From Methanomassiliicoccaceae archaeon UBA480 (GTDB lineage: Archaea > Thermoplasmatota > Thermoplasmata > Methanomassiliicoccales > Methanomethylophilaceae): a stretch of DNA of 10,260 nt. The stretch lies in contig DAXO01000071.1 in the NCBI GenBank assembly GCA_002506425.1, positions 31,553-41,812 of the forward strand, in the 5' to 3' direction. A program made the position numbers and the translations under genes. Below are positions 1-6,255 of the stretch, piece after piece. Every line of letters begins with the position of its first letter. The first letter of the stretch is position 1. The notes beneath the pieces were generated by a model. It was not told the DNA's origin. It made no database searches and worked only from the letters and a program-made list of their open reading frames with translations.

Positions 1-609
1 CTCTTCCACGGCGGCGGAGAGCGCCTTGAGTCCGAGGACCGCAGCCTGCTCGAAGGTCATCCCGTCCTTGTACTCCTTCTCGAACAGATCCATGACGGCC
101 GGACGTCCGTTGCCGATGCCTGTCGCCTTGTATGCCACGAGGGCTCCCGAGGGATCGGTCTCGAAGAGGTGTGCGCCCATGTCGTCGGTTCCAGCAACGA
201 GGAGCGCCGTGCCGAAGGGACGGACACCGCCGTACTGGGTGAAATTCTGCTCGTAGTCGCAGATCTTCTTGACGAGCATCTCCACGCCGATGTTTTCGCC
301 GTAGTTGACCCTGTGAATCTGGGCCTGCTTCCTGGCTTCGTCGACAAGGATCCTCGCATCGGCCACGAGTCCTGAAGTGGCGCAGCCTATGTAGTCGTCG
401 ATCTCGTGAATCTTCTCGGTCGATTTGGGTTCCAGGAGCTTGCTGGAGACCCGTCTGTCGACAATGAGCATCACTCCGCAATCGTATTTCACCCCGATGG
501 TCGTGGAGCCCTTCTTCACGGCCTCGCGGGCGTACTCTACTTGGAAAAGCCTTCCGTCGGGAGAGAAAACCGTGCTCCCCCTGTCATAAGCCATCTGTCC
601 GGGTTGCAT
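1..609 (-). CDS. psmA: Proteasome subunit alpha (PsmA), 3' end outside window
   Basis: Translating the minus strand from the ATG at 609 gives 203 codons with no stop before the window edge. The protein starts MQPGQMAYDRG and carries the alpha-subunit signature TVFSPDGRLFQVEYAREAVKK at about residues 13-33, then TSGLVADARILVD and YGGVRPFG. It closely follows my memory of Thermoplasma acidophilum alpha (about 233 aa), so about 30 C-terminal residues are missing. Lys66 (in EPKSTEKI) aligns with the Thermoplasma lysine that binds the HbYX tails of the regulatory ATPase. Alpha subunits form the outer rings of the 20S core and gate substrate entry; they are not catalytic. Start support: AGGAG at 619-623, 9 nt upstream, and the conserved N-terminus. 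It lies 82 nt downstream of the pop5-like gene, as in the archaeal exosome/proteasome cluster. Confidence 0.97.
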   Translation of the reverse strand, partial: MQPGQMAYDRGSTVFSPDGRLFQVEYAREAVKKGSTTIGVKYDCGVMLIVDRRVSSKLLEPKSTEKIHEIDDYIGCATSGLVADARILVDEARKQAQIHRVNYGENIGVEMLVKKICDYEQNFTQYGGVRPFGTALLVAGTDDMGAHLFETDPSGALVAYKATGIGNGRPAVMDLFEKEYKDGMTFEQAAVLGLKALSAAVEE

Positions 610-652
610 AAAAGTCTGCTCCTATATACTCTAACGCGACTCCAATGGTCGC

Positions 653-664
653 ACAGTATATAGG
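653..664 (-). promoter_or_regulatory. Candidate TATA box for psmA
   Basis: The 82-nt gap between the pop5-like stop and the psmA start holds CCTATATACT on the minus strand (about 654-663). It sits about 45-50 nt before the psmA ATG, so a start of transcription 25 nt downstream would give a short leader carrying the AGGAG site. A second copy of the same string (621-630) overlaps the ribosome-binding site and is probably too close to serve as the box. This suggests psmA can be transcribed separately from the gene upstream. Confidence 0.4.
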
Positions 665-691
665 TTTGTCCTGGCTCGCGACTATGGAGGA

Positions 692-1000
692 TTACCTCTT
701 GCGCCTGCGTGGAGACCTTAGGCGCGGGTCCCTGTCGCGAAGAGCCTTCAGCGTGCCTGAGCAGTCGAGCGATCTGCAGCCCTTGAAACGGGAGGACATG
801 GCTTCTTCTATGCTCCGGCGGTCCTCTGGAAGCGAGCGAACGACTGCCAAGCCGTCCTTACAGGTTATAACTTTGACCGAATCGATGATTCCGACGGTCG
901 ATTCCACATCGCGCCTGTCGGTGCCCCGCGGGACCTCGAACGCCGTGTAGCGCCTTCTTCCCCTGACGGATTTCACGGTCATGTCCCGGTCCACTGCCAT
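692..1000 (-). CDS. rnp2: Ribonuclease P protein component 2 (Pop5/Rpp14 family), short form
   Basis: A 102-residue basic protein. The segment VRGRRRYTAFEV (about residues 12-23) matches the family's N-terminal strand (RDKNRYIAFEI in Pyrococcus, from memory), KDGLAVVRS (about 48-56) matches the central strand, and CSGTLKALR (about 79-87) matches the SGTIKR motif near the C-terminus. It ends in an Arg/Lys-rich tail. Pop5 is a protein cofactor of archaeal RNase P, which trims tRNA 5' leaders. It is shorter than the usual ~110-120 residues because the middle helical region is reduced. The neighbour psmA supports the call, since rpp30-pop5-psmA order is common in archaea; rpp30 itself is not upstream here. 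The start is uncertain: ATG at 1000 or in-frame ATG at 982 (MTVKS), neither with a clear ribosome-binding site. The in-frame stop upstream lies near 1027. Confidence 0.8.
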   Translation of the reverse strand: MAVDRDMTVKSVRGRRRYTAFEVPRGTDRRDVESTVGIIDSVKVITCKDGLAVVRSLPEDRRSIEEAMSSRFKGCRSLDCSGTLKALRDRDPRLRSPRRRKR

Positions 1001-1236
1001 CTTCGATATAATGCTTCGCAGATTTTAGGGTAGGCTCATCCCATGCTTTTCTCATCTGTAGCTCTGCCATGACTCGAAACAGCATCGTTTTCAAGCGCAG
1101 GTGTTACTAATTTAAAATTCTTGTTAAATCATACCTGGATGGATGGTATTCATGTTATTTTGACAAAGCCAGCATATCAAATTAATAAAAAACATACATC
1201 CAGTGATTATAAACGGTATTCTTTATCGAAAGTGGA

Positions 1237-1266
1237 GGAAATTCCTTCGTATGTTTACGAAACATA
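1237..1266. repeat. Two adjacent small inverted repeats upstream of hdrA
   Basis: AGGAA-A-TTCCT at 1237-1247 is a perfect 5-bp palindrome with a one-base centre. Three bases later TATGTTT-ACG-AAACATA at 1250-1266 is a perfect 7-bp inverted repeat with a three-base centre. The second has the shape of a dimeric regulator site. They lie about 250-280 nt before the hdrA start, so a role in regulating hdrA would require a far-upstream promoter or an activator. AT-rich DNA gives such repeats by chance fairly often. Confidence 0.35.
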
Positions 1267-1325
1267 TTCATCAAATATACTCAAATAACTGTTGTATTAT
1301 CAAATCATATAATAGTAAATTTTAA
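1251..1325 (+). CDS. Possible 24-codon small ORF in the hdrA upstream region
   Basis: ATG at 1251 opens 24 codons ending in TAA at 1323-1325. GGAGG lies at 1234-1238, 12 nt upstream, which is a little far. The predicted peptide (MFTKHIHQIYS...) matches nothing I know and contains two adjacent cysteines. Its start codon falls inside the left arm of the inverted repeat at 1250-1266. AT-rich composition and short length make chance a real possibility. Confidence 0.15.
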   Translation: MFTKHIHQIYSNNCCIIKSYNSKF

Positions 1326-1388
1326 CATTTTTATGAAATCTGGCTATGTAAATTTTAGTTAACCCTAAATTTATTAGGAGAAATAAAA

Positions 1389-1412
1389 ATGGAAAAAACA
1401 AAATTTCTTTAA
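1389..1412 (+). CDS. Possible 7-codon leader ORF
   Basis: ATG at 1389 followed by six codons and TAA (peptide MEKTKFL), preceded by AGGAG at 1376-1380 with 8-nt spacing, which is a good ribosome-binding arrangement. It would be a leader peptide only if transcription of hdrA starts upstream of 1376; the best TATA-like string lies downstream of it (1428-1440), which argues against that. Chance in AT-rich DNA is likely. Confidence 0.15.
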   Translation: MEKTKFL

Positions 1413-1420
1413 TAAAACAA

Positions 1421-1480
1421 ATACAAGTATAAAAAAATATCATAATACCAATTAAAATAGTGAACTAGCGTATATGCGCA
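1421..1480 (+). promoter_or_regulatory. Candidate promoter(s) of the hdrA-mvhDGA operon
   Basis: Two TATA-like strings precede hdrA. TATAAAAAAATAT at 1428-1440 would place the transcription start near 1457-1465 and give a leader of about 55 nt. CGTATATGC at about 1469-1477 would give a leader of under 20 nt, just enough to include the GGAGG at 1505-1509. Neither is proven; the first is the closer fit to an archaeal TATA box. Confidence 0.4.
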
Positions 1481-1516
1481 CGTTCCAAACACCAAGTTGG
1501 TAACGGAGGCAATGAC

Positions 1517-4500
1517 TTGAGTAAATCGGCATTGGTTATCGGTGGAGGAATCGCAGGAATTCAGGCTTCGTTGGATCTTGCAGACCGTGGCATTCACGTC
1601 TACCTGGTGGACAAGGACCCCACCATCGGTGGAGTGATGTGCCGTCTGGACAAGACCTTCCCTACGAATGACTGTTCCGCGTGTATCCTCTCCCCTAAGA
1701 TGGCGGACTGCGCTGGACACCCCAACATCGATGTTCTGACCTACCATGAGGTCAAGAAGGTCGAGGGAGAGGCGGGAGACTTTAAGGTCACCGTCCTCAA
1801 GAAGGCCAGGTACGTCAACCCCAAGGAGTGTACCGGATGCGGCGACTGTATCGCCAAGTGTCCTGTCAAGAACATTCCCGACGAGTACGAGTACGGTCTC
1901 GTCAACAGGAAGGCCATCTACATACCCCATGCGCAGGCAGTGCCCCGCGTCGCCATCATCCAGGGCGACCGCTGCAACATGATTCAGAAGGGCAAGTGCG
2001 GACTGTGCGCGAAGAACTGCGGCAAGGGCGCCATCCACTACGATGACAAGGACGAGCTCATCACCATCGAGGTCGGATCCATCATCGCCGCCCCCGGATT
2101 CCAGGTCTGGAATGCGGATATCGCAACCGAGTACGGATATGGCAGATACAAGAATGTCGTCACCGCAATCGAGTACGAGAGGCTCATGTGCGCCTCCGGA
2201 CCCCACAGGGGACACATCGTCATCCCCTCCAGCGGAGAGGACCCCAAGAAGATCGCCTACATCCAGTGCTGCGGATCCAGGTCCCAGAAGACCGGATGGA
2301 AGAAGTACTGCTCGTCCGTGTGCTGCATGTACGCTGTCAAGCAGGCCATGATCACCAAGGAGCACGGAGACCTCCAGGAAGACATCTTCTTCATGGACAT
2401 CAGGTCCTACGGAAAGGAGTTCGAGGCCTACATCCACAGGGGAGAGCGCGAGTACGGCATCAACATGCACAGGGCCGCCCGTGTCTCCAACATCGAGGAG
2501 GACCCCGAGACCAAGAAGCTGTACGTCAACTACACCAACGCCGAGGGCGATGCTGTAACCGATGACTTCGACATGGTCGTCCTGTCTGTCGGTCTCGTCC
2601 CGCCCAAGAACGCTCAGGAGTTCGCCGACACCCTCGGAATCGAGCTGAACGAGTACGGATTCTGTAAGACCACCGTCTTCCACCCCCTGGAGACCAGCAA
2701 GCCCGGTATCTTCGTCACCGGAGCCTTCGCCGCCCCCAAGGACATCCCCACCTCCGTCGCCGAGGCCTGCGGATCCGCAGCCAAGGCCGGTGCGTGGATT
2801 GTCGACAAGGACTTCACCCCCTGCGCCCCCAAGGTCTACCCGCCCGAGAAGGACGTCGCCGGAAAGGAGCCCAGGATCGGAGTTTGGGTCTGCCACTGCG
2901 GAATCAACATTGGCTCTGTGGTCGATGTGCCCGCCGTTACGGCCTACGCCAAGACCCTGCCCAATGTCGTCCTCGCCGAGGAATCCCAGTACGCCTGCGC
3001 ACAGGACTGTCTCGAGTCCATCTCCAAGGCCATCTCCGATTACGACCTGAACAGGGTCGTCGTCGCTTCCTGCACACCGAGGACCCACGAGCCTCTGTTC
3101 AGGGAGGCCTGCAGGAACGGAGGACTGAACAAGTACCTCTACAACATGGCAAACATCCGCGACCAGTGCTCCTGGATTCACATGCACGAGCACGAGGCTG
3201 CCACCGCCAAGGCGAAGGACCTCCTCAGGATGGCTATCGCCAAGGCCCGTCTCCTCGAGCCTCTCGTCGGAGCCGAGATCCCCGTCACCAACTCCGCTGC
3301 GATCATCGGAGGAGGAATCACCGGAATGACCGCCGCTCTCGACATCGCTGCCCAGGGATACCCTGTGCACCTCGTGGAGAGGGAGGATGAGCTCGGAGGA
3401 TTCGCACGCAACTTCCGCTTCAAAGAGGACGGAGTCGCTGTGCAGGACTTCCTCGCAGAGACCATCAAGAAGGTCAACGAGAACCCCCTCATCACCGTCC
3501 ACCTCGGAACCACCGCCAAGGACATCCCCGGATACGTGGGCAACTTCAAGCTCCAGCTCGACGACGGAACCGAGTACCCCGTGGGTGCCGTCCTGTTCGC
3601 CGTCGGAGCCGCCATGTACCAGCCCACCGAGATGGGATGCGGCAACGATGCCAAGGTCATGACTCAGATCATGGCCGAGAAGAAGATCGACGAGGGATCC
3701 TTCAACGGAAAGGACGTCGTCTTCATCCAGTGCGTCGGATCCAGGAACGAGAACGTCTCCTACTGCAGCAGGGTCTGCTGCGCCCAGTCCTGCAGAGAAG
3801 CCATCAAGATCAAGATGGCCGACCCGACTGCGAACGTCACCATCATCCACAAGGACATCAGGACCTACGCCTTCCGCGAGGAGCTCTACCTGAGGGCCTG
3901 CCAGATGGGAGTGAAGTTCCTGAGGTACCCCGAGGGACAGCCCCTGCCCGATTACGACGGCAATGTCGTAAAGGTCTTCGATGCCACTCTCGGAGCAGAG
4001 GTCGACATCCCCGTCGACACCGTCATCCTCGCCGCCGGAATCTCTTCCGACAGGGAGAACAAGGAGAACCTGGCCAAGATGGTCAAGGTCCCCATATCCA
4101 AGGACGGATTCTACTTCGAGGCCCACCAGAAGCTGAGGCCCGTCGACTTCGCAACCGAGGGAGTCTACGTCGCCGGAACCGCTCACTGGCCGAAGTTCAT
4201 GGACGAGTGCATCGCACAGGCTTCCGGAGCCGCATCCAGGATGCTGACCGTCATCTCCAAGAACAAGATCATATCCGAGGGAATCACCGCTTTCGCCAAC
4301 CCTGTCAGGTGCGACGGATGCGGAGTCTGCGTCGGATGCTGCGACTACAACGCCGTCTCTCTCGTCAAGCAGGAGGACGGAACCTTCCAGAGCTTCGTCA
4401 ATGCCGGTCTGTGCAAGGGCTGCGGATGCTGCGTTGCATCCTGTCCCGCCGGTGCGATGGAGCAGAGAGGATTCACCAGCAAGGAGATCATCGCAGAGAT

Positions 4501-4537
4501 CGATGCATGTCTCGACTACCCTGTAGGAGGACAGTGA
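1517..4537 (+). CDS. hdrA: HdrA-type flavoprotein with two tandem FAD modules (electron-bifurcating heterodisulfide reductase subunit A)
   Basis: 1006 aa. Module 1: FAD-binding GGGIAG at 9-14; Cys-rich segment from GGVMC to SPKM (C42, C53, C56, C65); an inserted ferredoxin domain with C105-C108-C111-C115 and C153/C161-C164-C168; then a CCGSR...YCSSVCC motif. Module 2: the HdrA N-terminal domain with CHCG (C459, C461); a second GGGITG at about 598-603 without a ferredoxin insert; CVGSR...YCSRVCC; and a C-terminal double ferredoxin (C932-C935-C938-C942 and C966-C969-C972-C976). Classic methanogen HdrA is about 650 aa with one FAD. HdrA takes electrons from MvhD and bifurcates them to ferredoxin and, via HdrBC, to CoM-S-S-CoB in the cytoplasm. 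Start TTG at 1517, 7 nt after GGAGG (1505-1509); an overlapping ATG at 1512 reads only Met-Thr-stop. hdrB/hdrC are not in the window. Confidence 0.95.
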   Translation: MSKSALVIGGGIAGIQASLDLADRGIHVYLVDKDPTIGGVMCRLDKTFPTNDCSACILSPKMADCAGHPNIDVLTYHEVKKVEGEAGDFKVTVLKKARYVNPKECTGCGDCIAKCPVKNIPDEYEYGLVNRKAIYIPHAQAVPRVAIIQGDRCNMIQKGKCGLCAKNCGKGAIHYDDKDELITIEVGSIIAAPGFQVWNADIATEYGYGRYKNVVTAIEYERLMCASGPHRGHIVIPSSGEDPKKIAYIQCCGSRSQKTGWKKYCSSVCCMYAVKQAMITKEHGDLQEDIFFMDIRSYGKEFEAYIHRGEREYGINMHRAARVSNIEEDPETKKLYVNYTNAEGDAVTDDFDMVVLSVGLVPPKNAQEFADTLGIELNEYGFCKTTVFHPLETSKPGIFVTGAFAAPKDIPTSVAEACGSAAKAGAWIVDKDFTPCAPKVYPPEKDVAGKEPRIGVWVCHCGINIGSVVDVPAVTAYAKTLPNVVLAEESQYACAQDCLESISKAISDYDLNRVVVASCTPRTHEPLFREACRNGGLNKYLYNMANIRDQCSWIHMHEHEAATAKAKDLLRMAIAKARLLEPLVGAEIPVTNSAAIIGGGITGMTAALDIAAQGYPVHLVEREDELGGFARNFRFKEDGVAVQDFLAETIKKVNENPLITVHLGTTAKDIPGYVGNFKLQLDDGTEYPVGAVLFAVGAAMYQPTEMGCGNDAKVMTQIMAEKKIDEGSFNGKDVVFIQCVGSRNENVSYCSRVCCAQSCREAIKIKMADPTANVTIIHKDIRTYAFREELYLRACQMGVKFLRYPEGQPLPDYDGNVVKVFDATLGAEVDIPVDTVILAAGISSDRENKENLAKMVKVPISKDGFYFEAHQKLRPVDFATEGVYVAGTAHWPKFMDECIAQASGAASRMLTVISKNKIISEGITAFANPVRCDGCGVCVGCCDYNAVSLVKQEDGTFQSFVNAGLCKGCGCCVASCPAGAMEQRGFTSKEIIAEIDACLDYPVGGQ

Positions 4538-4542
4538 TTACC

Positions 4543-4962
4543 ATGGCAGATTTCGAACCGAGAATCGTGACGTTCTGCTGCAACTGGTGCTCGTATGCCG
4601 GAGCCGACGGAGCCGGTGTCGCCAGGCTGCAGATGCCTACCAACTTCCGTATCATCAGGACGATGTGCTCCGCACGTGTCGACCCCGAGTTCGTCCTCAG
4701 GGCGTTCTCCAAGGGAGCCGACGGAGTCATGGTCCTGGGATGCCACCCCGCGGACTGCCACTACATCGGTGGAAACTACAGGGCCAGGAGGAGGGTCGCC
4801 CTCCTCAGGCTGGTTCTGGAGCAGTACGGATTCGACCCCAAGAGGCTCAAGCTCGAGTGGGTTTCCGCTTCCGAGGGAGAGAAATTCCAGAAGACTATCA
4901 TCGAGTTCGTTGACACCATCAAGGATCTCGGACCTACCCCGCTCGTCAAGGAGGCGAACTGA
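4543..4962 (+). CDS. mvhD: F420-non-reducing hydrogenase iron-sulfur subunit D (MvhD)
   Basis: 139 aa, the usual size for MvhD. The N-terminus reads FEPRIVTFCCNWCSYAGAD, with C12, C13 and C16; further cysteines are C42 (MCSARVD), C67 and C72 (GCHPADCHY). This is the MvhD/FlpD family, which carries a [2Fe-2S] cluster and wires the hydrogenase MvhAG to HdrA. It starts 5 nt after the hdrA stop. The ATG at 4543 gives the family-like N-terminus but lies 12 nt from AGGAGG (4525-4530); an in-frame GTG at 4534 is only 3 nt from it, so ATG is preferred. The frame is open far upstream through hdrA, but that part is a shadow. Its stop overlaps the mvhG start (TGATG), so translation is probably coupled. 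Confidence 0.96.
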   Translation: MADFEPRIVTFCCNWCSYAGADGAGVARLQMPTNFRIIRTMCSARVDPEFVLRAFSKGADGVMVLGCHPADCHYIGGNYRARRRVALLRLVLEQYGFDPKRLKLEWVSASEGEKFQKTIIEFVDTIKDLGPTPLVKEAN

Positions 4963-6254
4963 TGGGTTTCTTCGACAAGCTGTTCAAGAAGAATGAGAAG
5001 GAGGAGCACGCTCCCAAGGCCCAGCCCAAGGCAGAGGCCCCGAAGGCAGCCGCTCCCAAGAAGGAGGCCCCCAAGGCCCAGCCCAAGGCTTCCGCTGGCA
5101 ACCCCGGAGCCTACGACTTCATCGTGCCCCCTGTGGCCAGCCCCCTCGACGACCAGATACCCAAGGACGTCATGCTGCCCGCAGCCGACCTCGGTGCGCT
5201 CCTTCCCGGAGCCCCCGCCAACGGCAAGATCAAGCTCGCAGTCTACTGGTGCGCCGCCTGCGGCGGATGCGACGTGTCCCTTCTGGACACCCACGAGAGG
5301 CTCCTGACCATCGGAGACATGGCCGACATCGTCATGTGGCCTGTCGCCGCCGACGGAAAGGAGAAGGACATCGAGGCCATGGACGACGGAGAGATCACCG
5401 TGTCCATCATCTCCGGAGCCGTAAGGAACTCCGAGAACGAGCACATGGCCAAGCTGCTCAGGCAGAAGTCCAAGATCGTCGTCGCCTACGGAACCTGTGC
5501 CGCGTTCGGAGGGAGCCCTGCTCTCGCCAACCTGGTCCCCGGAGGAGCCCAGGACATCCTGGACTACGTCTACAAGCAGGTCCCCTCCTCGGCCAACTTC
5601 CAGGAGGACTACCACAAGGATGCACCCCAGGTGCCCCAGGTCAAGACCCAGGTGCCCGAGGGAGAGCTCACCATCCCGACCCTGTACGATACCGTCAAGA
5701 CTCTCGATCAGGTCATCGATGTCGACTACACCGTCCCCGGATGCCCGCCTCTTCCCGAATCCATCAGCCAGCTCCTGAAGGCTGTAGAGGACTTCGCCTA
5801 CAACGGCGTCCCTCTCCCGCCCAAGGGATCCGTCATCGGAACCACGACCAAGACCCTGTGCGAGGAGTGCCCCAGGCAGAAGACCGGCGCCAGGATCACG
5901 GAGCTCAAGGAGCCCTTCCAGGTCGATGTCAAGCCCGACATCTGCCTCATGGAGCAGGGAATCCTGTGCCTCGGACCCGCCACCATGGGCGGATGCCGTG
6001 CAAGGTGCACCAGGGTCGGCCAGCCGTGCCGCGGATGCTACGGCCCCTCGCCCGATGTCGAGGAGCAGGGAGCTTCCATCTTCACCGCAGTAGCATCGCT
6101 GTTCCCCATCCTCGATGAGGACCCGATCTGCGGAGAGGACGAGATCATCAAGATCATGAGCACCATCAAGGACCCCCTCGGATACTTCTACGCCTACACC
6201 GTAGGAAAGTCTCTGATCAAGAAGGCGGTCGTAGAGAACAAGGGAGGCAACTGA
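4962..6254 (+). CDS. mvhG: F420-non-reducing hydrogenase small subunit (MvhG) with long N-terminal extension
   Basis: 430 aa, against roughly 300 for usual MvhG. The electron-transfer core has proximal-cluster ligands CAACGGC (C97, C100), GTCAAFGG (C179) and GCPP (C261). Ligands for two more [4Fe-4S] clusters lie in CEEC (300, 303), C328, C336, C345, C349, C356 and C359. It carries electrons from the [NiFe] site in MvhA to MvhD. Residues 1-15 (MGFFDKLFKKNEKEE) form a possible amphipathic basic helix. Residues 16-47 are a Lys/Ala/Pro-rich linker with two copies of PKAQPKA, and a further ~45 residues precede the core. The start is well supported: AAGGAGG at about 4948-4954, 7 nt before an ATG that overlaps the mvhD stop. 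There is also extra sequence between C179 and C261. Core function is certain; the role of the extension is unknown. Confidence 0.95.
   Translation: MGFFDKLFKKNEKEEHAPKAQPKAEAPKAAAPKKEAPKAQPKASAGNPGAYDFIVPPVASPLDDQIPKDVMLPAADLGALLPGAPANGKIKLAVYWCAACGGCDVSLLDTHERLLTIGDMADIVMWPVAADGKEKDIEAMDDGEITVSIISGAVRNSENEHMAKLLRQKSKIVVAYGTCAAFGGSPALANLVPGGAQDILDYVYKQVPSSANFQEDYHKDAPQVPQVKTQVPEGELTIPTLYDTVKTLDQVIDVDYTVPGCPPLPESISQLLKAVEDFAYNGVPLPPKGSVIGTTTKTLCEECPRQKTGARITELKEPFQVDVKPDICLMEQGILCLGPATMGGCRARCTRVGQPCRGCYGPSPDVEEQGASIFTAVASLFPILDEDPICGEDEIIKIMSTIKDPLGYFYAYTVGKSLIKKAVVENKGGN
5013..5089 (+). repeat. In-frame 20-nt direct repeat in the mvhG linker
   Basis: The 20-mer CCCAAGGCCCAGCCCAAGGC occurs at 5013-5032 and again at 5070-5089. 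The 57-bp offset equals 19 codons, so both copies encode PKAQPKA in frame. It marks a low-complexity Lys/Ala/Pro tract that could expand or contract by slippage or recombination. Confidence 0.85.
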
Positions 6255-6255
6255 A

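Larger units (their letters stand above)
1001..1516. other. AT-rich divergent intergenic region between pop5-like gene and hdrA
   Basis: About 500 nt, far richer in A+T than the flanking genes, between two divergently transcribed units. I see no recognisable protein gene and no tRNA or CRISPR pattern. It holds a minus-strand AT box (ATTTTAAAT, about 1110-1118) that could serve the pop5-like gene, plus-strand TATA-like strings nearer hdrA, two small inverted repeats (1237-1266), and two tiny plus-strand ORFs with upstream Shine-Dalgarno-like sequences (1251-1325 and 1389-1412). A minus-strand ORF at 858-1094 has an open, plausible-looking start but runs out of frame through the pop5-like gene. 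Confidence 0.7.

Noticed and set aside
858..1094. Minus-strand ORF of 78 codons beginning MKTMLFRVMAELQMRKAW
   Set aside because: Its start looks plausible and I considered a frameshift joining it to the pop5-like gene, but the family alignment already places the conserved N-terminus at about 982, and the ORF's second half is an out-of-frame shadow.
1134..1203. 7-bp inverted repeat CTGGATG/CATCCAG with a 55-nt spacer
   Set aside because: Short arms with a long spacer in AT-rich DNA; no support beyond chance.
1409..4186. A 925-codon open frame on the minus strand opposite hdrA
   Set aside because: Low-complexity Gly/Asp/Val/Leu/Ser composition typical of antisense shadows of strongly biased codons; the plus strand encodes a clear HdrA throughout.
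3637..4542. Open frame extending the mvhD reading frame far upstream into hdrA
   Set aside because: Arg/Pro-rich shadow; mvhD length and N-terminus fit the family from 4543.
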